Positions 21,274-30,996 are shown, counted from the first letter of the stretch. The stretch is 64,000 bases of DNA from Orbaceae bacterium lpD04 (GCA_036251935.1 CP133967.1:62001-126000); one strand, 5' to 3'. The notes: a model not told the origin generated them from the sequence alone. Numbers and translations: made by a program.

Positions 21274-21297
21274 TTTATTAATAAATTATCTATTCAC

Positions 21298-21317
21298 AGG
21301 AGGAGTTCGCTCCTCCT
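21298..21317 (+). terminator. Attenuator-like hairpin between rpsB and tsf
   Basis: AGGAGGAG (21298-21305), TTCG, CTCCTCCT (21310-21317) forms a perfect eight-base stem with a four-base UUCG loop. No run of T follows (ATCTTGTG), so it should be at most partial. E. coli also has a hairpin at this place that lowers tsf relative to rpsB. The loop is closed by G-C rather than the extra-stable C-G pair. Confidence 0.55.
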
Positions 21318-21388
21318 ATCTTGTGTATCAAATACAGTTTACCGAAGATTATATTGGGTGAACGACAGATTTAGCAGAGGGTTAAAAA

Positions 21389-22246
21389 ATGGCTGAAGTA
21401 ACTGCCTCGATGGTTAAAGAACTGCGCGAAAGAACTGCCGCAGGAATGATGGAATGTAAAAAAGCATTAGTTGAAGCAAATGGTGATATTGAGCTTGCAA
21501 TCGATAATATGCGTAAATCAGGTCAAGCTAAAGCAGCTAAAAAAGCAGGTCGCGTAGCAGCTGAAGGAACGATTATTTCTAAAATTTCAGCAGATAAACA
21601 ATTTGGTGTCATTCTAGAAGTTAACTGCGAAACTGACTTCGTAGCAAAAGATGCTGGTTTCTTAGCATTTAGCGAAAAAGTAGCCCAAACAGCTTTAGCT
21701 GATCGCATTAGTGATATTGCAGTGCTACAAGCTAAATTTGAAGAAGAAAGAACTGCGCTAGTTGCAAAAATTGGTGAGAACATTAGCATTCGTCGTATTG
21801 CTGAAATCGCTGGTGATGTTGTTGGTAGCTATCAACACGGTGCTCGTATTGGTGTTTTAGTTGCAGCAAATGGCGCTGATGATGAATTAGTTAAGCACAT
21901 TGCAATGCATATCGCGGCAAGTAAACCTGAATATGTTGATCCATCTGATGTACCTGCTGATGTTGTTGAACACGAACGTCAAATTCAAATTGATATTGCA
22001 ATGCAATCGGGCAAACCACGTGAAATCGCAGAAAAAATGGTTGAAGGCCGTATGCGTAAATTCACCGGCGAAGTTTCTTTAACTGGTCAACCATTTATCA
22101 TGGAGCCATCTAAAACTGTTGGTGATCTACTTAAAGAGAAGAAAGCTGCTGTTGCAACATTTATTCGTTTTGAAGTAGGTGAAGGTATTGAAAAAGTTGA
22201 AGTAGATTTTGCAGCAGAAGTAGCAGCAATGTCGAAACAATCTTAA
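21389..22246 (+). CDS. tsf: Elongation factor Ts
   Basis: EF-Ts exchanges GDP for GTP on EF-Tu during elongation. The 285-residue protein (E. coli 283) begins with the UBA-like domain [19 protein letters not shown]. It keeps the T-D-F-V-A-K-D motif whose Asp-Phe inserts into EF-Tu. The C-terminal dimerisation module with [14 protein letters not shown] is present. It is co-transcribed with rpsB across a 115-base gap and is followed by a strong terminator. Confidence 0.98.
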   Translation: MAEVTASMVKELRERTAAGMMECKKALVEANGDIELAIDNMRKSGQAKAAKKAGRVAAEGTIISKISADKQFGVILEVNCETDFVAKDAGFLAFSEKVAQTALADRISDIAVLQAKFEEERTALVAKIGENISIRRIAEIAGDVVGSYQHGARIGVLVAANGADDELVKHIAMHIAASKPEYVDPSDVPADVVEHERQIQIDIAMQSGKPREIAEKMVEGRMRKFTGEVSLTGQPFIMEPSKTVGDLLKEKKAAVATFIRFEVGEGIEKVEVDFAAEVAAMSKQS

Positions 22247-22263
22247 TTGCCGATTAAAAATAG

Positions 22264-22291
22264 CAAAACCGCCATCTAGGCGGTTTTGTTT
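22264..22291 (+). terminator. Terminator after tsf
   Basis: CAAAACCGCC (22264-22273), loop ATCTA, GGCGGTTTTG (22279-22288), then TTTATAAT. A GC-rich stem with a short T tract 18 bases after the tsf stop, ending the rpsB-tsf operon. Confidence 0.8.
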
Positions 22292-22359
22292 ATAATCAAA
22301 ATACTTTAGAATTATATCTACAAATTAATTATTAATTTAATTCATAGGATCTCCCAGCT

Positions 22360-23100
22360 ATGACAAAACAAGCCCCCTATTATAAACGCGTTCTTTTAAA
22401 ACTAAGTGGTGAAGCACTACAAGGTGATGAAGGTTTTGGTATTGATGCATCTGTTCTTGATAGAATGGCCTTAGAGATTAAAGAACTGGTCGAAATGGGC
22501 GTTGAGGTTGCAGTTGTTATTGGTGGTGGTAATTTATTTAGAGGTGCAGGCCTTGCGAAAGCAGGCATGAATCGTGTTGTTGGCGATCACATGGGAATGC
22601 TTGCAACCGTGATGAATGGGCTTGCAATGCGTGATGCACTACATCGCATTGAAATCAATGCTCGCCTAATGTCAGCAATTCCATTAAATGGTGTATGTGA
22701 TGATTATCGCTGGACTGAAGCAATTAGTTTACTTAAACATGGTAAAGTGGTTATCCTTTCCGCTGGAACAGGTAATCCTTTTTTCACAACCGATTCAGCA
22801 GCCTGTTTACGAGGAATTGAGATTGAGGCGGATGTTGTGTTAAAAGCGACTAAAGTTGATGGTGTTTACTCAGCAGATCCGGTCAAAGATCCAAGTGCCA
22901 CATTATTTAAGACACTAAATTATGATAAAGTACTAGATGATGAACTTAAAGTGATGGATCTTGCCGCCTTCACACTTGCTCGCGATCATAACCTACCTAT
23001 TTGTGTTTTTAATATGAATAAACCAGGTGCTTTAAAGAGAGTGATCCTTGGGCAATCCGAAGGGACACTTATTAACAATGATGCCACAGTTAGTTGCTAA
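22360..23100 (+). CDS. pyrH: UMP kinase
   Basis: PyrH phosphorylates UMP to UDP and is the hexameric, GTP-activated, UTP-inhibited bacterial enzyme of the amino-acid-kinase fold. The 246 residues (E. coli 241) show the N-terminal [10 protein letters not shown] nucleotide loop, the V-I-G-G-G-N-x-F-R-G block, and [12 protein letters not shown] for UMP binding. [10 protein letters not shown]-x-D-P is also intact. It sits between tsf and frr in the conserved order, with 24 bases to frr, so pyrH-frr is likely one unit. Confidence 0.98.
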   Translation: MTKQAPYYKRVLLKLSGEALQGDEGFGIDASVLDRMALEIKELVEMGVEVAVVIGGGNLFRGAGLAKAGMNRVVGDHMGMLATVMNGLAMRDALHRIEINARLMSAIPLNGVCDDYRWTEAISLLKHGKVVILSAGTGNPFFTTDSAACLRGIEIEADVVLKATKVDGVYSADPVKDPSATLFKTLNYDKVLDDELKVMDLAAFTLARDHNLPICVFNMNKPGALKRVILGQSEGTLINNDATVSC

Positions 23101-23124
23101 TTATATAAAAGAAGGTTTTATATT

Positions 23125-23682
23125 ATGCTAAATGAGATACAAAAAGACGCTCAGGATAGAATGGAAAAAAGCTTAGATGCTTTCCAAAATCACATTGGTA
23201 AAATTCGTACTGGACGAGCTTCACCAAGCTTACTTGATGGTATTATGGTTGAATATTACGGTAGTTCAACACCTTTACGTCAACTAGCAAATGTTGTTGC
23301 TGAAGATTCAAGAACCTTAGCAATTACTGTATTTGATAAATCACTTACCCCTGCTGTTGAAAAGTCAATTTTAGCATCAGATTTAGGGTTAAATCCAGCA
23401 TCAACCGGTACTGTTATTCGTGTTCCACTACCGCCATTAACAGAAGAACGTCGCCGTGATTTAACTAAAATCGTTCGTGGTGAAGCTGAGCAAGGTCGCG
23501 TTGCAATTCGTAACGTAAGACGCGATGCTAATGATCAAATTAAAGCTTTATTAAAAGATAAAGCAATATCAGAAGATGATGAACGTAAAGCTCAAGATAT
23601 TATCCAAAAATTAACCGATACGATGGTTAAAAAGCTTGATGTGGTCCTTAGTGACAAAGAAAAAGAGTTAATGGAATTTTAA
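23125..23682 (+). CDS. frr: Ribosome recycling factor
   Basis: RRF splits post-termination ribosomes together with EF-G. The 185-residue protein equals E. coli RRF in length. It shows the three-helix-bundle signature ([13 protein letters not shown]) and the conserved basic stretch [19 protein letters not shown] follows. GAAGG precedes the ATG. It is the last gene before a bidirectional terminator facing rpoH. Confidence 0.98.
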   Translation: MLNEIQKDAQDRMEKSLDAFQNHIGKIRTGRASPSLLDGIMVEYYGSSTPLRQLANVVAEDSRTLAITVFDKSLTPAVEKSILASDLGLNPASTGTVIRVPLPPLTEERRRDLTKIVRGEAEQGRVAIRNVRRDANDQIKALLKDKAISEDDERKAQDIIQKLTDTMVKKLDVVLSDKEKELMEF

Positions 23683-23708
23683 TTTCATAGCGTTAAACGT
23701 TAGTATAA

Positions 23709-23736
23709 AAAAAGCCGAGTTTAAACTCGGCTTTTT
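23709..23736. terminator. Bidirectional terminator between frr and rpoH
   Basis: A 28-base palindrome, AAAAAGCCGAGTTT / AAACTCGGCTTTTT (23709-23736), has A runs on the left and T runs on the right, so both strands have a U tract after the stem. It lies between the convergent frr and rpoH stops. Confidence 0.85.
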
Positions 23737-23756
23737 ATTTGTTTGATTAAAGCTAA

Positions 23757-24617
23757 TTAAGCTTCAATTGCAACACGCAATTTTTGTAATGCATTTTTCT
23801 CTAACTGGCGAACGCGCTCTGCTGAAACGCTGTATTTGGTCGCTAATTGTTGTAACGTTGATTTACTATCGTCAGCATCAAGCCAACGCGCTTTAATGAT
23901 ATCTTGGCTACGTTCATCTAATTGCGATAGTGCATCATGCAATTTATCGGTTGCATCATTTTCCCAATTATCATTTTCAATTGACTTAGAAAAATCTGAA
24001 TTTGAATCTTCTAAATATAATGACGGCGCTACAATAGAATTATCGTCATCATCGCTATCAATATCAAATGACATATCTTGCGCTGACATACGCGATTCCA
24101 TTTCTAAAACATCTTTTCTTGTTACACCAAGCTCATCGGCAACCATACCAACTTCATCATAACTAAACCAACCTAAACGCTTTTTAGACTTACGCAAATT
24201 AAAAAATAATTTACGTTGTGCTTTAGTTGTTGCAACTTTAACTATCCGCCAATTTTTCAGTACATATTCATGAATTTCAGCTTTAACCCAATGAACAGCG
24301 AATGAAACTAACCTAACACCCATTTCAGGATTAAACCGACGAACGGCCTTCATAAGGCCAATATTACCTTCTTGAATAAGATCCGCTTGTGGCAGACCAT
24401 ACCCAGAATAGCCACGAGCAATATGCGCAACAAAACGAAGATGCGATAAAATGAGCTGCCTTGCCGCATCGACATCATCGTGATAGTAAAGCTTTTCACC
24501 GAGTTCTTTTTCTTCTTCCGCAGTTAACATTGGGTAAGTGTTAATCATGCGAAGATAAGATTCAATATTACCTTGTGGGATCAAAGCAACAGATTGCATT
24601 TTTATGTCATTACTCAT
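23757..24617 (-). CDS. rpoH: RNA polymerase heat-shock sigma factor sigma-32
   Basis: Sigma-32 directs transcription of chaperone and protease genes. The 286 residues (E. coli 284) contain region 2 ([17 protein letters not shown]) and the RpoH box [10 protein letters not shown], which is linked to FtsH degradation and chaperone control. The region 4 HTH is at the C-terminus ([13 protein letters not shown]). A run of aspartates (D-S-D-D-D-D) before region 4 is a local acidic insertion. It lies downstream of ftsY-ftsE-ftsX with a 201-base gap that presumably holds its own promoters. Confidence 0.97.
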   Translation of the reverse strand: MSNDIKMQSVALIPQGNIESYLRMINTYPMLTAEEEKELGEKLYYHDDVDAARQLILSHLRFVAHIARGYSGYGLPQADLIQEGNIGLMKAVRRFNPEMGVRLVSFAVHWVKAEIHEYVLKNWRIVKVATTKAQRKLFFNLRKSKKRLGWFSYDEVGMVADELGVTRKDVLEMESRMSAQDMSFDIDSDDDDNSIVAPSLYLEDSNSDFSKSIENDNWENDATDKLHDALSQLDERSQDIIKARWLDADDSKSTLQQLATKYSVSAERVRQLEKNALQKLRVAIEA

Positions 24618-24818
24618 ATAAAAATTCCCCTTATGTATTTTCTATTTGCTGTTATCACTAACAACGAACAACAAACCAGTAATCTGTATTATCATTATCA
24701 AATAATAGTTAATATTATTGATATCTTTTTTATTAGACCATAAAAACGTGATTTAGTTCACATTTTTTCAATAAATCAAAGCTAGGTCAATCATTCTAAT
24801 CACAAAACCAGCTATTTA

Positions 24819-25781
24819 TTAAGCAATATGAGTCATATTTAAATATTTTTTCGTTGCAACAAGTGCAGATAACCAGCCAATGATAGTTGAGATGAGTACA
24901 ATAAATAATGCTTCATCCCAATTTAAGCCTTCTATGGTGAATATAGTTCCAAAAATAGATGAAACATTCAATATAATTGCATCAATTTGAAAAATAAATA
25001 TTTCCGATAGAATTAACGCAACAACACTACTGACAAAACCATTAAATATGCCACTATACAAAAATGGTCGCAAAATAAAACCTTCTGTTGCACCAATAAG
25101 CTGCATAACGACGATAGTTTGACGTCTAGCAAAAATCGCTAACCTAATACTATTACCAATGACCAATGAAACAGCAATAATCATTAGTATCGAAATAGTC
25201 CAAACAATTGTTTTAACCATATCCGTTAACGCCGTTAACCGAGTAAACCAGCTATCATCAAGCCGAACATCGTCAACGCCTTTTAGTTTAATAATTTGGA
25301 CTTGAATTGCATGCAATATATTTGTTTGCTTAGCATCATCTTTAGGCATAACAATTGCCACAGCCGGTAATGGATTTTCATCGAGCAAATCAATTGCATC
25401 ACTAAATCCTGACCAAAGTCTAAACTCGTCTAATGTTTCATCTCGAGAAAGATAATTAATATTTTCAACTTCAGGGTATTGTTTTATTTTATCGAGCAAT
25501 TCGTCTGTCTGCGCTGTGGTTAAAGATTTATCTAAATATACAGTTAAATTCGGTGTTGGGTACCACTGATGTGCAGCTTCATTTGCGTTTTTCCACAATA
25601 AATAACCAATAGTTGGCAGGGTAATTGAAATTGCAATGACAATAATGGTCAATAATGAGGCCAAAATATGTTGACGAAAATCATTAAAAACATTTTGCCA
25701 TGCATATTGGATCTGTCTTTTCCAGCGAGAGAAAAATACATTATCAGCCGTTTGCTGATTTTTATTTCTATTCGCTAACAT
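24819..25781 (-). CDS. ftsX: Cell division protein FtsX
   Basis: FtsX is the membrane subunit of FtsEX, which couples cytoplasmic ATP hydrolysis to periplasmic amidase activation through EnvC at the septum. The 320-residue protein has a cytoplasmic N-terminus, a first helix (about residues 34-55), a periplasmic domain of about 130 residues, and three C-terminal helices. I chose ATG 25781, with GGGGA six bases upstream, over the TTG 12 bases earlier. The gene overlaps the end of ftsE by 14 bases, consistent with translational coupling. Its E. coli length is 352, so the N-terminus is shorter here. Confidence 0.93.
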   Translation of the reverse strand: MLANRNKNQQTADNVFFSRWKRQIQYAWQNVFNDFRQHILASLLTIIVIAISITLPTIGYLLWKNANEAAHQWYPTPNLTVYLDKSLTTAQTDELLDKIKQYPEVENINYLSRDETLDEFRLWSGFSDAIDLLDENPLPAVAIVMPKDDAKQTNILHAIQVQIIKLKGVDDVRLDDSWFTRLTALTDMVKTIVWTISILMIIAVSLVIGNSIRLAIFARRQTIVVMQLIGATEGFILRPFLYSGIFNGFVSSVVALILSEIFIFQIDAIILNVSSIFGTIFTIEGLNWDEALFIVLISTIIGWLSALVATKKYLNMTHIA

Positions 25782-26439
25782 GGGTATCCCCAATTAAGCG
25801 ACCTTGGCTTAAGTTTAAAATCCGATGATGTTTACGCCGAATCAATCCCATATTATGGGTTGCCATTAAGACAGTTACACCGCTTTGATTAAATTCTTCA
25901 AATAATTTTAAGACATCTTTTGATAGTTTATCATCCAAATTACCCGTTGGCTCATCGGCAAGTAATATCATTGGCTTATTCACAATAGCCCTTGCAATCC
26001 CTACGCGTTGCTGCTCACCGCCTGATAATTGGATAGGGTAAAATTTCATTTTATCGATTAAACCAACTTTATCTAGGGCAGCTGAAACCCTACGACGAAT
26101 CTCTTCTACAGGTTTACCTAATATGATAAGAGGAATAGCAACATTATCATATACAGAATGATCCATTAATAACTGGTGATCTTGGAAGATCATTCCAATT
26201 TTACGCCTTAAAAATGGAATGTCTTGTTTCTTCAATTGATTAACATCATGACCATTTAACAGTACTTGCCCATCATTAGCTCGGTCAAGTCCACAAATTA
26301 AGCGTAGTAAAGTGCTTTTCCCAGCGCCAGAATGACCTGTTAAAAAAGCCATTTCGCCTTTAACAAGCGAAAAATTTACATTCTGTAATGCAGGTTTACC
26401 ACCAGAATATACTTTACTGACGTGATCAAATCGAATCAT
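25768..26439 (-). CDS. ftsE: Cell division ATP-binding protein FtsE
   Basis: FtsE is the ATPase of the FtsEX complex. The 223 residues (E. coli 222) contain Walker [10 protein letters not shown], a Q loop (I-F-Q-D-H), signature L-S-G-G-E-Q-Q-R, Walker [11 protein letters not shown] and the switch histidine in M-A-T-H-N. The start ATG overlaps the ftsY stop as ATGA, and the end overlaps ftsX, so ftsY-ftsE-ftsX is one translationally coupled unit. Confidence 0.97.
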   Translation of the reverse strand: MIRFDHVSKVYSGGKPALQNVNFSLVKGEMAFLTGHSGAGKSTLLRLICGLDRANDGQVLLNGHDVNQLKKQDIPFLRRKIGMIFQDHQLLMDHSVYDNVAIPLIILGKPVEEIRRRVSAALDKVGLIDKMKFYPIQLSGGEQQRVGIARAIVNKPMILLADEPTGNLDDKLSKDVLKLFEEFNQSGVTVLMATHNMGLIRRKHHRILNLSQGRLIGDTHVSE

Positions 26440-27389
26440 GAATTTTCGTTATCATCCATATTATTATCAAAAAGAGCATTAATAAAATCGCTAGCAACAA
26501 AAGGCCTTAAATCATCAATTTTTTCGCCAACACCAATATAGCGAATAGGAATATTAAATTGATCTGCAATACTAAAAATAACGCCACCTTTCGCTGTGCC
26601 ATCGAGCTTAGTCAGTGTTATTCCCGTTAATCCGACCACTTCGTTAAATATTTTAGTTTGGCTAATCGCATTTTGGCCCGTACTTGCATCAATAGTTAAC
26701 ATAATTTCATGTGGTGCACTGTCATCTTGTTTTTTCATGACACGAACAATTTTCTTTAACTCATCCATTAAATGGGACTTATTTTGTAAACGCCCAGCCG
26801 TATCAGCAATTAAGACGTCAACTTTTCTCGACTTAGCCGCTTGTAATGCATCGAATATCACCGATGCAGAGTCGGCATTAGTATGCTGGGCAATCACGGG
26901 AATATTATTGCGTTCACCCCAAACTTGTAACTGTTCAACTGCCGCGGCTCTAAACGTATCACCAGCGGCAAGCATGACCGACTTACCTTCATTTTGAAAC
27001 TGCTTAGCTAATTTACCTATCGTGGTCGTTTTCCCAACGCCATTCACACCAACCATTAAGATAACAAAAGGCTTATGTTGATTAAGATCTAGTGGTTCAT
27101 CAACTTTCGTCAGAATATTTTCCATTTCAGTTTTTAGTAAATCATGCAAAGCATCTGCATCTTTAAGCTGTTTTCGAGAAGCATGCTCTGTTAATGAACG
27201 AATAATTTTTTGTGTCGTATCAACACCAACATCGGCAATTAATAGCTGCTCTTCTAAATTATCAAAAAGATCAGCATCGATTTTTTTTCCTTTAAATAAA
27301 GATAAAAAACCAGAGCCGATATTTTGTTTTGTTTTAAATAATCCATTTTTTAAGCGAGCAAAAAAACCCACTTTTTTTTGTTCTGTCAT
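26436..27389 (-). CDS. ftsY: Signal recognition particle receptor FtsY (short form)
   Basis: FtsY is the membrane-associated GTPase that receives SRP-bound ribosomes. The N and G domains are complete. G1 is G-V-N-G-V-G-K-T-T-T, then D-T-A-G-R and T-K-L-D-G-T-A-K-G-G. The insertion box is present (A-A-G-D-T-F-R-A-A-A). The protein has only 317 residues against 497 in E. coli, because the long acidic A domain is absent. Only a short basic, amphipathic stretch precedes the N domain (K-V-G-F-F-A-R-L-K-N-G-L-F-K). It is first in ftsY-ftsE-ftsX. Confidence 0.96.
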   Translation of the reverse strand: MTEQKKVGFFARLKNGLFKTKQNIGSGFLSLFKGKKIDADLFDNLEEQLLIADVGVDTTQKIIRSLTEHASRKQLKDADALHDLLKTEMENILTKVDEPLDLNQHKPFVILMVGVNGVGKTTTIGKLAKQFQNEGKSVMLAAGDTFRAAAVEQLQVWGERNNIPVIAQHTNADSASVIFDALQAAKSRKVDVLIADTAGRLQNKSHLMDELKKIVRVMKKQDDSAPHEIMLTIDASTGQNAISQTKIFNEVVGLTGITLTKLDGTAKGGVIFSIADQFNIPIRYIGVGEKIDDLRPFVASDFINALFDNNMDDNENS

Positions 27390-27542
27390 TTGAACAATAA
27401 CTCCGATAATATCTTGTACTTATTAAAATTTGTCGTTTATTATTTACTAAATATCAGCTTATAACAACTTATATTATATACAGTTTTAGCCAAATCCGAA
27501 TAGCCCTTTTTTAGATAACCAATTCGTCGAATTTATTATCAC

Positions 27543-28352
27543 TTATTGCTGACTAGCAATTTGCGCCGCTAATTGAATTTGTTCATCAGTTGGTATTTTA
27601 CCAGTATAAAGAATAAATTGCTCTACTGCTTGTAAGATCATCACTTCACGACCAGAAATTGTTATTCGGTTATATTTTTTGGCTTCATTAATCAATGGAG
27701 TATTAACAGGCATTGCAACGACATCAAATACAATAGCAGCTTGTTTAACAAGATCCGAGGAAAATGATAATTTATCTGAATCAGTGCTACCAACCATACC
27801 TATTGGGGTTGCATTAACTAAAATATCATATTGGCTTTTTGGCTTGGTTAATGCTAAAAAACCATATTTATCTGCTATTTTTTGCGCTAACACTTGATTA
27901 CGAGCAAGAATAGTCACATTCCTAAAACTAGCATCATAAAATGCAGCAATAACAGCTTTCGCCATTCCGCCGCTACCATGAATAATAACTGAATGTTCTG
28001 GTGTTAACTGATACTGAATAATTAATTTTTGAATTGCAATATAATCAGTGTTATAAGCCGTTAAATAATTATCATCGTTAACAATCGTATTTACTGAATC
28101 AATGGCTAAAGCCGAATCAGTCAATTTATCTAAAAAAGGAATACAAACTTCCTTAAATGGCATAGAAATAGCACAACCACGTATGCTTAACGCTTTAATA
28201 CCTTTTATTGCATCCTCAATATTTTGAGTAGAAAAAGCCTTATAAATAAAATTGAGCCCTAATTGTTGATATAAGCTATTGTGAAATTTTGTGCCAAAAT
28301 TTCCTGGCCTTGCGGACAAAGACATACAAAGTTTTGTATCTTTATTAATCAT
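27543..28352 (-). CDS. Shikimate dehydrogenase-like protein (SdhL/HI0607 type)
   Basis: The 269-residue protein belongs to the shikimate/quinate dehydrogenase superfamily. It has an N-terminal substrate domain with S-L-S-A-R-P and the lysine of M-P-F-K-E, the aspartate of N-T-D-Y-I, and a Rossmann G-S-G-G-M-A-K loop. It most resembles the Haemophilus HI0607-type paralogue (opening M-I-N-K-D-T-x-L-C-M-S-L-S-x-R-P), not canonical AroE. Those paralogues keep the catalytic Lys/Asp pair but have been reported as poor shikimate dehydrogenases, so the true substrate is open. It follows rluE by 32 bases on the same strand, probably in one transcript. Confidence 0.85.
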   Translation of the reverse strand: MINKDTKLCMSLSARPGNFGTKFHNSLYQQLGLNFIYKAFSTQNIEDAIKGIKALSIRGCAISMPFKEVCIPFLDKLTDSALAIDSVNTIVNDDNYLTAYNTDYIAIQKLIIQYQLTPEHSVIIHGSGGMAKAVIAAFYDASFRNVTILARNQVLAQKIADKYGFLALTKPKSQYDILVNATPIGMVGSTDSDKLSFSSDLVKQAAIVFDVVAMPVNTPLINEAKKYNRITISGREVMILQAVEQFILYTGKIPTDEQIQLAAQIASQQ

Positions 28353-28384
28353 CTATCTTCTCCTCGATATTGATATTAGTTAAT

Positions 28385-28951
28385 TTAACTAAATAGGTTA
28401 TTTTCTGTTAATGCTTGCCATTTACCTAAAGCAAGTGAATGTTCAAATAAATTAAATTCACCAATTTGAACCCGAACTAATCTTAAACAAGGAAATCCAA
28501 CCGCTGCGCACATCCGCCTCACTTGGCGGTTCTTTCCTTCCGTTATCGTAATACTTAGCCATGATGTAGGGATCGCTTTACGCTCACGAATTGGCGGGTC
28601 GCGTTGCCAAAGACAAGTTGGTGCTGCAATTATTTTAACTTTTGCTGGCTGAGTAACAAATTCTTTTAGCTCAATACCCTTTTGTAATTGGTTAATCGCA
28701 CAGGGAGCGGCTATCCCTTCAACCTGTGCCCAATAAGTTTTGGGCAATTTAAACTTAGGTGACGCGATTTTAGTTTGCAACTTTCCATCATTAGTTAGTA
28801 ATAACAACCCTTCACTATCAGTATCTAAACGCCCTGCAGGGTAAAATTCAGGTAGCGTAATAAAGTTTTTTAAGCTTGGATGCGTGTCATGCTCGGAGAA
28901 TTGACAAATAACCCCATACGGTTTATTAAATGCAATAAGTGAAGTAACCAT
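28385..28951 (-). CDS. rluE: 23S rRNA pseudouridine-2457 synthase
   Basis: RluE converts U2457 of 23S rRNA to pseudouridine. The 188 residues show the RsuA/RluB/E/F family catalytic motif A-G-R-L-D-T-D-S-E-G-L-L-L-L-T-N-D-G, with the catalytic aspartate in R-L-D. The C-terminal E-G-K-N-R-Q-V-R-R-M block is present. The R-D-P-P-I-R-E-R-K-x-I-P-T-S-W-L stretch is specific for RluE. There is no S4 domain, as in E. coli RluE, whose annotated N-terminus is longer. Confidence 0.93.
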   Translation of the reverse strand: MVTSLIAFNKPYGVICQFSEHDTHPSLKNFITLPEFYPAGRLDTDSEGLLLLTNDGKLQTKIASPKFKLPKTYWAQVEGIAAPCAINQLQKGIELKEFVTQPAKVKIIAAPTCLWQRDPPIRERKAIPTSWLSITITEGKNRQVRRMCAAVGFPCLRLVRVQIGEFNLFEHSLALGKWQALTENNLFS

Positions 28952-29030
28952 GATATGAATATCTTATATTATTTACCAAGTAAGATTATACACAAAATTT
29001 ATCAATATTCGTGTGTTAAAAATGATCGCT

Positions 29031-29057
29031 AAAAAAAAGCCGAGTATTTCACCCGGC
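29031..29057 (-). terminator. Terminator of nagE
   Basis: On the minus strand GCCGGGT (29057-29051), loop GAAAT, ACTCGGC (29045-29039), with one G-U pair, is followed by eight T residues (29038-29031). It lies just after the nagE stop. Confidence 0.8.
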
Positions 29058-29080
29058 AAAAGTGGATATAAAAAATTAAA

Positions 29081-30808
29081 TCACATTAATCTGTTCATAG
29101 CGTCAGCTATTTTTTCGGCTTGTGGGCCAATAATAATTTGGGCACCTGTTTTACCCAATTTTACCACGCCTTTAGCGCCAAGCATTTTCGATTTTTCGAT
29201 ATCAACTAGAGCGGAGTCCTTTACTGTTAGTCGTAACCGAGTAATGCACGCTTCAATATTAGTAATATTATCTTTACCACCTGATGCATCTAAATATTTA
29301 ATAGCAATTTGTTCTAAATTATCATCTTGATTAATATTTTTTACATCAGTAGCGGTGGTGTCTTGGTTATAATCAAAATCATCTTCACGACCGGGCGTCT
29401 TAATATTAAAAATTTTGATACTAAAATAAAAAATAACAAAATAGATAATACCAAATACCAAGCCAATTGGAATTAATAATCCAGGCTTAGTTGCCAGTCC
29501 CCAATTTAAAACATAATCAATTAAACCGGCCGAAAAGCCAAAGCCATGTAATATACCTAACGAATTAACAACTACCATTGAAATACCAGCTAAGATGGCA
29601 TGTATAACATATAGCAATGGCGCTAAAAATAAGAAAGTAAATTCAATAGGCTCAGTAATGCCAGTTAAAAATGCGGTAAATGCGACGGAAAATAATAACC
29701 CTCCAATTCGACTACGATTACCTTTTGGTGCAGCAAAATACATAGCTAATGCCGCGCCTGGTAGCCCAAACATAAAGATAGGATATGCCCAAGCCATATA
29801 TACGCCAGCATTTGGATCCCCGGCAAAGAATCGATTTAAATCACCACGAATAATTGATGGCGCAATTTCAGTTATTACACTTCCCGTAATGGCGTTATTA
29901 TGCACATCAACAACATTCCCACCTAAAGCAAGACCTTTTACGATATCAGGACTTAAACAAATAAAATGTTGCGTAACATCTAAGCCACCGGTAGCAACAA
30001 TTTCATAAGTAACTTTAGTACATTCACCTAAGAAACCAAACCAAAATACAGAGTGTAAAATATAATGTAAACCAAATGGAATTAACGCTCTATTCATCAC
30101 TCCATAAGTAAATTCACCAATAGCACCACTACTCGAGACAAACAGACTAAAACTATTGATTCCATTTTGTACATAAGGCCAAATTTGACCACAAATAAAA
30201 GCTAATATTAAACAAATGAGGCCTGTCATTATGGGGACAAAACGTTTGCCACCAAAAAAAGCGAGATAATCGGGGAGTTTAATATTATAAAAAAGGTTAT
30301 AAGAATGCCCTGCAACAATGCCCGCAATTACGCCACCGAAAAAAGATAAGTTAAGTTTTACATCACTTAGTACGACAATTAATGAATTAGCAATTTCATT
30401 ACCATTTTTATCTAAAGCTGGCGAAACACTCGGCACGAGCTGATGAAGCTTTGCAATAATGTTGCTATCTTTAACAATAAAGCTATGAGCCTGTTCTAAA
30501 TTATCCTTTAAAACATAAGTGACATCAGTATAGTTTCCTAATACCTCGGTTCCTTTCGTTAAGATAAAATATCCAACCGTGCCAGCTAATGCTGCAGCGC
30601 CAGCACCATCTTTAGATAAACCGACTGCAATTCCTAAAGCAAATAATAAGGGCAAATTATCAAATATACTGCCGCCTGCAACAGAAATAAACGGTATATT
30701 CAGTACATCAGGCTGACCTAGGCGCAATAAAATTGCAGCGATAGGTAAGGTTGCAATTGGTAACATCAAAGATTTACCAAGACGCTGTAAATAAGCTAGT
30801 ATTCCCAT
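29081..30808 (-). CDS. nagE: N-acetylglucosamine PTS permease, IICB (no IIA domain)
   Basis: NagE imports N-acetylglucosamine and phosphorylates it at C6. The membrane IIC domain spans about residues 1-435, with about ten helices and the G-I-T-E-P-I-E-F sugar-site motif. The IIB domain sits at the C-terminus with phospho-cysteine Cys521 in I-E-A-C-I-T-R-L-R. At 575 residues it lacks the C-terminal IIA domain of E. coli NagE (648). It should therefore accept phosphate from a separate IIA-Glc (Crr). It is divergent from nagBAC, with NagC-like and CRP-like sites between. A 100-residue stretch after N-Y-T-D-V is an extended loop containing K-D-S-N-I-I-A. Confidence 0.92.
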   Translation of the reverse strand: MGILAYLQRLGKSLMLPIATLPIAAILLRLGQPDVLNIPFISVAGGSIFDNLPLLFALGIAVGLSKDGAGAAALAGTVGYFILTKGTEVLGNYTDVTYVLKDNLEQAHSFIVKDSNIIAKLHQLVPSVSPALDKNGNEIANSLIVVLSDVKLNLSFFGGVIAGIVAGHSYNLFYNIKLPDYLAFFGGKRFVPIMTGLICLILAFICGQIWPYVQNGINSFSLFVSSSGAIGEFTYGVMNRALIPFGLHYILHSVFWFGFLGECTKVTYEIVATGGLDVTQHFICLSPDIVKGLALGGNVVDVHNNAITGSVITEIAPSIIRGDLNRFFAGDPNAGVYMAWAYPIFMFGLPGAALAMYFAAPKGNRSRIGGLLFSVAFTAFLTGITEPIEFTFLFLAPLLYVIHAILAGISMVVVNSLGILHGFGFSAGLIDYVLNWGLATKPGLLIPIGLVFGIIYFVIFYFSIKIFNIKTPGREDDFDYNQDTTATDVKNINQDDNLEQIAIKYLDASGGKDNITNIEACITRLRLTVKDSALVDIEKSKMLGAKGVVKLGKTGAQIIIGPQAEKIADAMNRLM

Positions 30809-30863
30809 AAGGGCTCCATAAGTAAAAAAAAATATTTAAAATCTAATGTATATTTGACACGAT

Positions 30864-30886
30864 AATATTTTTCTTCGCAAATTAAT
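30864..30886. promoter_or_regulatory. NagC-like operator near nagE
   Basis: Read on minus, ATTAATTTGCGAAG then AAAAATATT. It resembles the E. coli nagE operator, whose left half is TTTAATTTGCGA, with A/T half-sites around a central GCG. It sits 56 bases upstream of nagE, where repression of nagE is expected. Confidence 0.55.
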
Positions 30887-30896
30887 TATCCTTTTT

Positions 30897-30912
30897 TGTG
30901 ATAAATATCACT
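30897..30912. promoter_or_regulatory. CRP-like site between nagE and nagB
   Basis: TGTGATAAATATCACT matches TGTGA-N6-TCACA in nine of ten positions. It lies between the two NagC-like boxes, as in the E. coli nag control region, where CRP activates nagE and nagB. Confidence 0.7.
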
Positions 30913-30996
30913 GATCGAAACATTATAATTGAATACATTATAAACAATTTATGCTTATTTATTTTTTTAAGTAAAAAAACTTTTGTAAAAAGAAAA

